A stretch of 49,667 bases of DNA from an uncultured Bacteroidales bacterium (GTDB taxonomy: Bacteria; Bacteroidota; Bacteroidia; Bacteroidales; Bacteroidaceae). A model generated the notes under the pieces. The model was not told the origin of the DNA and did no database searches. It worked only from the letters and a program-made list of their open reading frames with translations. Numbering within the stretch: the stretch's first letter is position 1; every line of letters begins with the position of its first letter. This document shows, in pieces, positions 36,601-43,044 of the stretch. A program made the position numbers and the translations under genes. The DNA is taken from assembly GCA_902775975.1 (NCBI GenBank), contig CACYOC010000016.1, forward strand, positions 1-49,667. The letters are read 5' to 3'.

Positions 36601-38825
36601 AGCGGATTGTCGGCAGTGGCTGTGAAGCCCGACAGCTCCTCGCTGAACGCTGAGGGATCTACACGCGGCGTAGTCTTGCTGCGATTCAGCTCTACGTTGT
36701 CTTTCAGCGTCTGCTTCGTATCTCCAGCCTCCACGGCAAAGGTCAGATGCGGATTGCCGGAGTTGAACTTACCGGCGAGGAAGCTCACCTTCGAGGGAAC
36801 GAACGAGAATCCGTCCTCGGGTGTGAGCGTGAGCGTTACGGTACAGTCGTCATTAGCCACCGTCGAGAGTGTCTCTGAACTGGCAGCGTTATATCTCAGC
36901 TGCATCATCTTCGTATCACCGGTAGCGCCCTGGAATGTTGTGCCCTCAACGACAACCTTATCATTTGTACCATCATATGCCCACTTCTTGCCAGCGAAGC
37001 CAGCGCTCAACTCATTTGGATTCATGACAGCGTCATCGTCATTATCAGCAAGTCCGCCCTTGTCGAGCGCATAAGTGATCGTTCCAGGAATGTTCACGCC
37101 GGCAGCATCCTTGGACTGTCCGCTAATAACGACATCCTGTATGCAGAGCCACTTACCTGTGGCATTACTTGTGTACCAAGGATATACGCGAATCTGGAAC
37201 TGGTCACCCTCCTCCAGCTGTACGACAGGAGAAGCAGAAACCTCGTTCATCACACCACTGCTCATCGAGGCAGGCGCATAGAAAGTAGTACGCGTCACGA
37301 AGCCATCGGTGGAGTAGTAGGCATGGCAATGCACACCGCCGCCATCTCTGCCGCCAATCTTCATGCTGATGCTGCTGATGTCGAGTTTCTTGCCCTCAGG
37401 ACATGTAACAGTAAACTCCACATACTGGTTCGGCGAGTCGTCCTCTGCCTTCACCCATGCGCCACCTTCGCTGGTGCTGACCAGCAGACCATTTTGGGTG
37501 GTATTACTATGCTTCACCATTCCTGCTATCTTAGCAGCTGCTGCTGTGGCATTGCCATCAACAACGGCATCGTCATTGCTGGTCAGCGCCCAGGTAGCAG
37601 TAAACGGATCGCCACCACCTAGCTCTATGGCATTCATCGTGACATTGGAAACAGCACTCTTTTCGCCTAACGTGGCTGTGATGGTGCCGTTGAATACGCC
37701 AACAGCAGTGGCAGCGACCTTGGCATAGAAGGTCTTGATGACCGTGCCACTCTCGTAGTTCACCGTCAGCGAGCTCTGCCAGTTCTGCTTATCGACCGAC
37801 AGCTGAATGCCCTCCGAGGCAGTAATAGAGACAGAACCCGTGGCGGGATCAAGACCCAGACCACTGAGCGTCAGTTCCTTCGTGGCCGACTGTCCTACAT
37901 AGACGTCGCCCATGTCGGCGGCAGCAGGTGTTATCGAGAGGTCGGTAGGTATTTCGATGGCATCGGCCAGGATGCCTGCCTCCTTCAGCAGCTGGGCACA
38001 CAGACGGGCAGCCATGAGCGCACCCGTCAGATTATAGTGCGTGTTGTCCGCTGTTGTCTTGGGACCCTTGTCGAACAGGGCAGCATAGAGCTTATCCTGC
38101 GTCTCATAGCTCTCGTAGAGCTTCTTCGTAGCAGCCGTCATATCGATGAACTGTACGTTGAGCTGTGTTGCCAGCTGTTTCATGTGGTACGTATAGTCCA
38201 TCGTGTGGTCGTCCTCAGGCAGCGAGAGACCGGTCTTCAGCTCCCCATTGACTATGGCATCGTACTTGCCACCCAGGTCGTGGCGGGCATTGCGTCCTAC
38301 CACGCCATTTGTAAGGTTACAGCGGCAGACGGCAGACACCAGAATCGGAGTAGCACCTTTTTCCTTGACGGCATCGACAATCTGTTGCAGACACTCCTTA
38401 TACGTCGTTGAGGGCGTCGTGCCTCGGCCGTCGCTCTTCACGGCGTCAGCATTCTTGGTATCGCCCTTGGCAGTGTAGTAAGCCTGCAGCTCCAGGTTGT
38501 CCACACCGTTGTACTTCGTGTCGTTGTGCGCAAACTGAATAATCACGTAGTCGCCAGCTTCTACCGAGTTCTTGGCGTTCTGCCACAGCTCGTTGTAGCC
38601 GCCACGCGAGTCGCGACCGCCCTTGGCGTAGTTCACACTCGTCCAGCCGTTGGTGAGGAAGTTACCGAAGTACATTCCCCAGCCGCGCGTTCCCGTGGCC
38701 TCCTCGTCGTACGGAGCCATCGTCGAGTCGCCCAGCGTGTGTACCTTCTTGGCTTGCAAATGGATGTTGCCCACCAGCAAGACGGCGAGCACAGCCAGCA
38801 TCAAGCGAAATAGTTTTTGTTTCAT
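33687..38825 (-). CDS. Secreted fused esterase: CE12-like acetylesterase plus CE8-like pectin methylesterase
   Basis: A 1712-residue protein with a signal peptide (1-25). Residues about 27-295 are an SGNH/CE12-like domain: LGDSTMA (nucleophile S34), GRDSRGGY, IIQFAHNDTK and DNTHYN (catalytic Asp/His). About 300-560 are beta-sandwich modules, 820-990 two InlB-type repeats (SGSISRTP-like, FKEWQDETGA, FLSWTDENEN), 1160-1250 a Big_5-like Ig domain, and about 1255-1610 a CE8 domain with GYQDTY (about 1396), GRTDYICGKGDVYY and LGRPWG (about 1478). The C-terminal tail (GIYTVDGKRLDKMQRGLNIV) is like that of the BspA protein downstream. It should strip acetyl and methyl esters from pectin. Upstream lie a -7 box and 21-bp-spaced repeats. 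Confidence 0.88.
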   Translation of the reverse strand: MKQKLFRLMLAVLAVLLVGNIHLQAKKVHTLGDSTMAPYDEEATGTRGWGMYFGNFLTNGWTSVNYAKGGRDSRGGYNELWQNAKNSVEAGDYVIIQFAHNDTKYNGVDNLELQAYYTAKGDTKNADAVKSDGRGTTPSTTYKECLQQIVDAVKEKGATPILVSAVCRCNLTNGVVGRNARHDLGGKYDAIVNGELKTGLSLPEDDHTMDYTYHMKQLATQLNVQFIDMTAATKKLYESYETQDKLYAALFDKGPKTTADNTHYNLTGALMAARLCAQLLKEAGILADAIEIPTDLSITPAAADMGDVYVGQSATKELTLSGLGLDPATGSVSITASEGIQLSVDKQNWQSSLTVNYESGTVIKTFYAKVAATAVGVFNGTITATLGEKSAVSNVTMNAIELGGGDPFTATWALTSNDDAVVDGNATAAAAKIAGMVKHSNTTQNGLLVSTSEGGAWVKAEDDSPNQYVEFTVTCPEGKKLDISSISMKIGGRDGGGVHCHAYYSTDGFVTRTTFYAPASMSSGVMNEVSASPVVQLEEGDQFQIRVYPWYTSNATGKWLCIQDVVISGQSKDAAGVNIPGTITYALDKGGLADNDDDAVMNPNELSAGFAGKKWAYDGTNDKVVVEGTTFQGATGDTKMMQLRYNAASSETLSTVANDDCTVTLTLTPEDGFSFVPSKVSFLAGKFNSGNPHLTFAVEAGDTKQTLKDNVELNRSKTTPRVDPSAFSEELSGFTATADNPLKLHFSFLNVQGTRSAGIANLVIEGTLVGAAAQVTKYALNTIVEPAEAGSISRTPDMEQYKEGSQVTLKANKNFGYKFKEWQDETGASVSTDAETVVTMDAEKTMKAVFEAVPVYTVKTSVTNDADRELGSVTLTPNDHNGQYEEGTKITATANELPILKFLSWTDENENNGASATRELTVNGNMTLVANYEVQDFIAVFNASKTAAYATAGSYPFAADITWDANRNAKVSVVKQSDGSLVKGTNATPVVRNRENSGVLTTLSGVFQNGYNTADIAWQYQFSTVGFTAATFNADMAAKNAATKNWKAQISVDGTTFEDLDKDWSVTANVLTPLSFTLPEDAIGKETVYVRIMGTGTELLSDKYAFDAGTSEEGLAYATNSESQIGNVYILGDAQVEEDKDAPVVTATVPADGATGISATGKITISYDEKIESANSNGAVTLNDMVLTPTWSNRSVSFDYSALDYNTEYTFQMPAGYVKDRFGNVSTKAVKIVFTTMQRPTVTKALYDFVVPTDGTIDEALAAANNRTDKNSRYRVFIMNSTEPYVFHPQGTVTGGDGNTYDNPTSVLTAANTSFIGESVEGVVLTNVTPPATWDNGFGPACPLEGIGKGDVLQIKGQNSYFQNLTIKTSMGDAHGRDIAVNDQSNRTIFKDACLWGYQDTYVSNNQNGKFYFEGGIIRGRTDYICGKGDVYYNKVTFRQVKDGYLAVPSVPKKYGYILQSCKITGDADGVDGKYTLGRPWGKGTPIALFIDTEMEVAPSAIGWSEMSGGYAKRMAEYGSHRPNGSAVNTEGRKTFFDAYDKDDNGNIIESTRRNEPNNPILTAEEAAVPTLDVVMGQDDGWQPTLATEQAPVPENVVANNATLTWDDSNYTLLWAICKDDVVVAFTKTPTYTVKEKGTYSVRAANEMGGLSAASEAVVVSTTTGIRNINEQDNAIAVTGIYTVDGKRLDKMQRGLNIVRMSDGTTRKIVVR

Positions 38826-38872
38826 AAAACGTTTGAATTGTTAGTAAAATAATAATTAAAAAAATCTGACCG

Positions 38873-38880
38873 CAAAGGTA
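38873..38880 (-). promoter_or_regulatory. Promoter -7 box of the pectin esterase gene, without -33 element
   Basis: TACCTTTG on the minus strand (complement of 38873-38880), 48 bp before the start codon. No TTG or TTTG lies 19-20 bp upstream. An activator is therefore expected, and direct repeats are placed for it at 38911-38941. Confidence 0.6.
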
Positions 38881-38910
38881 CTTCTTTTCATACAGTAAGA
38901 GGGGAGAAAA

Positions 38911-38941
38911 ACGCGTCAAAGAGGAAGAAAAACGCGTCAAA
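38911..38941 (-). promoter_or_regulatory. 10-bp direct repeats 21 bp apart: candidate AraC-type activator site
   Basis: acgcgtcaaa occurs at 38911-38920 and again at 38932-38941, a period of exactly 21 bp, with identical A-rich flanks. They lie roughly 45-75 bp upstream of the expected transcription start of the pectin esterase gene. The next gene upstream encodes an AraC-domain regulator. Confidence 0.6.
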
Positions 38942-38963
38942 TACCACTGTTTGACGCGTTTTT
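38928..38963. terminator. Bidirectional terminator hairpin downstream of the regulator gene
   Basis: aaaaacgcgtcaaa (38928-38941) and tttgacgcgttttt (38950-38963) form a perfect 14-bp stem around an 8-base loop, with the A/T ends giving a U-tract in either direction. It lies 22 bp after the stop of the regulator gene at 38986. One arm is also one copy of the direct repeat. Confidence 0.7.
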
Positions 38964-38985
38964 ACACCATTTCACCGTCGGTTCC

Positions 38986-41460
38986 TCAACTGCTTGGGTC
39001 GCGATAGTCTGAAGGCGACACACCCATGCTCTGCTTGAAGGAACGGCTGAAATACTTGGGGTCGGAGAATCCACAGGCATAAGCCACCTCGGAGATGTTC
39101 TTGTCCGTCTGACGCAGCAGCTGACAGGCATGCTTGATGCGTGCCTCCTTCAGCAAGTCCTGAGGGGTGATACCCATCGCCTGTCTCAGTTTCCGCTGCA
39201 GACCACTACGACTGGTAGCGGCAGCGGCAGCCATATCACCGACGCCAGCCTCACTATTGGCAATGTTCTCCTCCACAAACTTCATGACGCGCTGGAGCAT
39301 GGGGTCCAAGTCAGCGGTGAGGGGAGAAGGAGAGGAGGAGGTGAGCGCCACGCCCTGCAGGTTGAGATACTTCTCCAGCGTCTCGCGCTGCTGACGCTTG
39401 ATACGACGAATGTATAATACCGTCCAGACCACGGTAGCGGCGACAACGATGGCGAACAACGTCAAGAGCAGCTTGCCGTACCATGCCTCCCAGAACGAGG
39501 GCTTGACAATGATGGTCAGCAGGCGCTGGTTGCTGACCCATTCGCCATCAGCATTGGTGGAGCGGACACACAACTGATAGGTGCCAGGCTCCATGTCGAG
39601 CAGGGTGATGGAGTGGTCGGTGCCGATATAGTTCCAACGCGTGGTGTCGCGTTCGTCCTGCGGCTGCAGGCGGAAGGCATAATGGATGCGCTCGGCTGAC
39701 TGATAGTCGAGGGCGGCAAAATGGAGGGTGATGTTGCGCTCGTGGGGCTGAAGCGTCAGACTGTCCTGCTGTTCAACACCCCAGTGGCCTCGCTCGCCCT
39801 CTACGGACAGAGAGGTCAGCACCAGAGGAGGACAGTACGCCTTGCGCATCAGTTCTTGCTGAGACACCAGAAAAGCACCGTCGGTCAGCGCAAAGATCCA
39901 GCGGCCACGGGGCAGCGCCAGCGGATGGGCCTCGCTGAACCGGTAGTCTGCATCGAAGTTGCAGACATCGAGGACACGTCCTTGCTGAGTGCTGTTCAGC
40001 AAGGTGATCAGGTGACTCCCCACAGCCATCATGCCGCCATCCTTCAAGGGTGACAGCGACTGCACAACATCATTCGGCTGCACATGGAACTGTTCGCGAA
40101 TATGACGAAAAGACAGCTTTTCTCCCAACAGCTCCGGAGTAGCGATGAGATTCACTCCCCCGCTTTCAGTGCTGACATAGTAGCGTCCGGCATGGTCCTG
40201 TGCCACATCCATCGTGGCACTGCAGCTCAGACTTTCAGCTTGGTCGGGCTGTCGCTGGTGGAGCAAAAAGCGCATCTCGTCAATGTCCTGCTGCAAACGA
40301 CTCACCAGCAGTCCGGTGGAAGTGGCTATTAAAAGCACATGACCCTTATTGATAAATAGGTATCGCGCGCGCGACGCTTCCTGAGGATAGTGCTTGGGAA
40401 GTATCAGACGGGGCTGGTCTGATTGTGGTTGGGGCATCACGAAAACACCTTCGCCCAGCGTGGCTACCCAGAGGCGGTTCCAGGAGTCTTCGACGATGTG
40501 ATAGACACCACTTTGAAACTGCTGTGCCAGACGGGTTATCTGGAAAGCATCGGCAGCAACGGGTCGAAGGCGGTAGATTACACCGGGTTTTGCTCCCAGC
40601 CACAGGGTGCCGTCGTGCGACTGACAGATGCTATAGATGGATGCGCCGAACGAGGTGTATTGACGGTGTAACCGTCCGTCAATGCCCAGATAACCCAGCA
40701 GGCGGTCGTCGTCAGCACTATAGAGCCGGATGGCTTGGTCGTCTTTCGTCGCTATCCAGTAGCGGTTGTGGCGGTCGCGGAACAGGCACTTCACCTCTGC
40801 TCGGGGCTGGATGTCGAGGCGGTGGCTGCGCTGGAGGTCAGTCGTAAACTTATAAATACTTCCGTAGTCCAGCGCCCAGAGGTTTCCCCTGCGGTCTGCC
40901 ATGGCAAACGTCAGCGTGTGGAACGACATGGGAAGAGGGTAGCGAACCTGTTGCCGAGTGACGGCATCCTGATAGTACAGCTGTCCGTCGTTCGTCAGTG
41001 TCCATCGGGTCTGGTGGCTGTCCGTCCACACGTAGGGCTTGCGCTGTACCGAGCGGCTTTGCACGTATCTGCCGTACTGACCGACACTGTCTTTCTCCTG
41101 CCTCGTCAGGTCGCGAAAGCGACAGCTCTTGATATCGAAGAGAAAATAGTTCTCATCCACCTGGCATAGGATACGTCCCTTGGGCAACAGGATGATGTTG
41201 CGGATGCGATCGGTCAGCATGTGACATCCATCGCCCACCTCCGACTTAAAGGTACGGAACTCGTAGCCGTCGTAACGGCACAGTCCGTTCCAAGTGGCAA
41301 ACCATAGGAAACCCTTCTCGTCCTGTAGCAGCTGCGTGATATGAGCCGACGAGACTCCGTCGGTCTCATCGTAGCGGGTGACGCTGCACATAGGCTGCCC
41401 CAATACTGCCTGAAACGACAAACAGCAGAACAGCAGGAGAAGGAAAGACGTTTTTCTCAT
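38986..41460 (-). CDS. Membrane-spanning propeller/Y_Y_Y sensor fused directly to AraC DNA-binding domain
   Basis: An 824-residue protein: signal peptide (1-21), two periplasmic propellers of two-component-regulator type (about 25-570, repeats such as DEKGFLWFATWNGLCRYDG and HDGTLWLGAKPGVIYRL), a Y_Y_Y domain (about 575-650), one membrane helix (about 663-685) and an AraC-type HTH (about 720-824) with ISEVAYACGFSDPKYFSRSFKQSMGVSPSDYR. The histidine kinase and receiver domains of standard hybrid two-component systems are absent, so sensing and DNA binding would be joined through the membrane in one step. It precedes a pectin esterase on the same strand and is its likely activator; pectic oligosaccharides are the presumed signal. 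Confidence 0.85.
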   Translation of the reverse strand: MRKTSFLLLLFCCLSFQAVLGQPMCSVTRYDETDGVSSAHITQLLQDEKGFLWFATWNGLCRYDGYEFRTFKSEVGDGCHMLTDRIRNIILLPKGRILCQVDENYFLFDIKSCRFRDLTRQEKDSVGQYGRYVQSRSVQRKPYVWTDSHQTRWTLTNDGQLYYQDAVTRQQVRYPLPMSFHTLTFAMADRRGNLWALDYGSIYKFTTDLQRSHRLDIQPRAEVKCLFRDRHNRYWIATKDDQAIRLYSADDDRLLGYLGIDGRLHRQYTSFGASIYSICQSHDGTLWLGAKPGVIYRLRPVAADAFQITRLAQQFQSGVYHIVEDSWNRLWVATLGEGVFVMPQPQSDQPRLILPKHYPQEASRARYLFINKGHVLLIATSTGLLVSRLQQDIDEMRFLLHQRQPDQAESLSCSATMDVAQDHAGRYYVSTESGGVNLIATPELLGEKLSFRHIREQFHVQPNDVVQSLSPLKDGGMMAVGSHLITLLNSTQQGRVLDVCNFDADYRFSEAHPLALPRGRWIFALTDGAFLVSQQELMRKAYCPPLVLTSLSVEGERGHWGVEQQDSLTLQPHERNITLHFAALDYQSAERIHYAFRLQPQDERDTTRWNYIGTDHSITLLDMEPGTYQLCVRSTNADGEWVSNQRLLTIIVKPSFWEAWYGKLLLTLFAIVVAATVVWTVLYIRRIKRQQRETLEKYLNLQGVALTSSSPSPLTADLDPMLQRVMKFVEENIANSEAGVGDMAAAAATSRSGLQRKLRQAMGITPQDLLKEARIKHACQLLRQTDKNISEVAYACGFSDPKYFSRSFKQSMGVSPSDYRDPSS

Positions 41461-41518
41461 AGTCAGATATTATTGATGGACAAACTGAGCCACGGCTATT
41501 TCGTTGTTTTTACGCTTG

Positions 41519-41550
41519 CAAAGGTACGAATAAGTGAGCAAACTACCAAA
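41519..41550 (-). promoter_or_regulatory. Bacteroidetes-type promoter of the propeller/AraC regulator
   Basis: Read leftward: TTTG (complement of 41547-41550), 20 bp, TACCTTTG (complement of 41519-41526). The -33 box lies inside a perfect palindrome (41539-41566). The remaining 41567-41735 between the two regulators shows no gene or repeat I can name. Confidence 0.75.
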
Positions 41551-41566
41551 TGTATTTGGTAGTTTG
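41539..41566. promoter_or_regulatory. Perfect 13-bp palindrome over the -33 box
   Basis: caaactaccaaat (41539-41551) and atttggtagtttg (41554-41566) are perfect inverted arms around GT. Its position over the -33 element suggests an operator for a dimeric regulator. Confidence 0.7.
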
Positions 41567-41735
41567 ACAAAAATAGCCTGCTTGCACGGGCTGCGGACAG
41601 CATTTCCAACGTTCGCGAATACCGTTAGAAAGTCGCAAACCCTACTCGGCTGGCCTGCAAACCTTATCCGGGTGCTGCGCAAGGGGCTTTCCGCTGCCAG
41701 GTATGGCCTGTTCTCCTGCTTTGCAGAGACTGTCA

Positions 41736-42887
41736 CTACGAATGTTGTGCAGAGACCTTTGGAGCAGAACCCTTGAAGCGCCTCCAGTTGCGATAGAATG
41801 CACTGGGTGACGAGAAGCCCGACTTCTGTGCCACCTCAGAAAGGGGTGTTTGCGGATTGTCTTCCAGCAGATGGGCGGCATAGTCGATACGGCGGCTGTT
41901 GATGAAGTCGGCAAACGACTGTCCGATGCCGATGTTGATGGCACGGTAGATGTATTCGCGGTTGGTGTTCAGACGCAGGGCAAGGTCGTTAATCTTCAGG
42001 TTGGGTTGCAGAAAGAGCTGCTCGCCATCCACTACTTGTATGATCACCTCTCTGATGGTGTTTGCCGCCGTATGCGCTTTTTCATCTTTCCCATCGTGCA
42101 GATGCTCCGTCTCGCCCACGTCCTCCAACAGGTCTTTTGCCGTAAACTGCTGCCGTAATCCGGTGTGACCTATGATTAACAACAGCGAGGAGAATAGTAT
42201 CGATGGAATGGCTAATTTTTCGATGGAATCGGTGAAAGCCTGGCGACCGAGAATGTTGCTGACGAACGATACGATGGAGGTAACGGCGAAGATAAGCAAC
42301 AGTGGTTTGAGGGTGGTGATCATCTTGTTCTCGACAGCGGAGTAATTGCCGATAATTTGTCGATTAAATCGGGTAATTTTGCGCCAACCGTTGAACAGTA
42401 CAAACGGAATCTGAAGGGCAAAGATGATCTTGATGACCTGATGTGTCACTGCCTGCCACCAGGGTAGTCCTGAAAGTATGGTGACGTTGCCGCCATAGAG
42501 GTATTGTTGTATAAATGTGCCCATTTCATCGGCATTCATCAAGCTGTAGATGGTTCCAACGGCTGACATGCAGAGTAGTGAGGGCAGCAGGTAGATCGCG
42601 TGGCGCCACGTGTTGTGACGTCCCGTGGTCAGTTCTTCGATGTAGATGTAGAACAGTGGAAACACCGCCGGATTGCAGAAGCAGTAAAGGGTGTCCGTGA
42701 CGGGAATGACGGCTGTCTGGTGGTTGAAATACACAGCATGAGCCGTGTAGAGCAATCCTGCCACCGCCATAAATATGATAAGGTATAGGCGTGTGCGTGA
42801 GAATTCACTGCACAGGTCAAGTATCAGCAAGGCAGTCAGTACTAGACATACTAAGGCGGGCAATATAGATAAAATCAAAGCAATCAT
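41736..42887 (-). CDS. Polytopic membrane protein with C-terminal AraC-type HTH
   Basis: A 383-residue protein with about seven membrane helices (to about residue 250) followed by an AraC domain (about 285-378): LKINDLALRLNTNREYIYRAIN, then FADFINSRRIDYAAHLLE and LSEVAQKSGFSSPSAFYRNWRRF. The ATG at 42887 is used; an in-frame TTG at 42896 lies inside the -7 box. It is divergent from the BspA gene and probably controls it. This is the second membrane-embedded AraC regulator in a row. The promoter-to-start distance is so short that a leaderless mRNA is likely. Confidence 0.85.
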   Translation of the reverse strand: MIALILSILPALVCLVLTALLILDLCSEFSRTRLYLIIFMAVAGLLYTAHAVYFNHQTAVIPVTDTLYCFCNPAVFPLFYIYIEELTTGRHNTWRHAIYLLPSLLCMSAVGTIYSLMNADEMGTFIQQYLYGGNVTILSGLPWWQAVTHQVIKIIFALQIPFVLFNGWRKITRFNRQIIGNYSAVENKMITTLKPLLLIFAVTSIVSFVSNILGRQAFTDSIEKLAIPSILFSSLLLIIGHTGLRQQFTAKDLLEDVGETEHLHDGKDEKAHTAANTIREVIIQVVDGEQLFLQPNLKINDLALRLNTNREYIYRAINIGIGQSFADFINSRRIDYAAHLLEDNPQTPLSEVAQKSGFSSPSAFYRNWRRFKGSAPKVSAQHS

Positions 42888-42893
42888 GGCTGG

Positions 42894-42901
42894 CAAAGGT
42901 A
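42894..42901 (-). promoter_or_regulatory. -7 box of the polytopic AraC regulator, directly at the start codon
   Basis: TACCTTTG (complement of 42894-42901) ends 6 bp before the ATG at 42887. No good -33 TTG is present at the expected distance. If used, the transcript would begin at or within a few bases of the start codon. Confidence 0.45.
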
Positions 42902-42937
42902 ACCATTTTTTTTCTTTTATCCATCGTTTTTATAACA

Positions 42938-42971
42938 AATTGTGAATTTGACACAAAGAATTGTGAATATG
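42938..42971 (+). promoter_or_regulatory. 10-bp direct repeats 21 bp apart before the BspA gene: candidate AraC-type site
   Basis: aattgtgaat occurs at 42938-42947 and 42959-42968, a period of exactly 21 bp; a TG two bases further on is also shared. The pair lies about 39-72 bp upstream of the expected transcription start of the BspA gene, between it and a divergent AraC regulator. Confidence 0.62.
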
Positions 42972-42996
42972 GAAAGCCTTTTTCTTCAGAATAGCT

Positions 42997-43004
42997 TATT
43001 TTTG
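42997..43004 (+). promoter_or_regulatory. Promoter -7 box of the BspA gene, without -33 element
   Basis: TATTTTTG at 42997-43004 fits TAnnTTTG, 40 bp before the start codon. No TTG lies 19-20 bp upstream; instead the direct repeat 42938-42971 ends about 25 bp before it, which suggests activator dependence. Confidence 0.6.
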
Positions 43005-43044
43005 CACTCGATAGTATGCGAAAAAACTAAAAACGAAATAAATT

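Noticed and set aside
36388-37074. Open frame of 228 codons on the plus strand
   Set aside because: Antisense to the pectin esterase gene, Ser/Val-rich shadow of a beta-repeat protein.
41470-41736. Possible 88-codon gene between the two AraC regulators
   Set aside because: It overlaps the promoter and palindrome of the regulator gene and has no recognisable motif; treated as non-coding.
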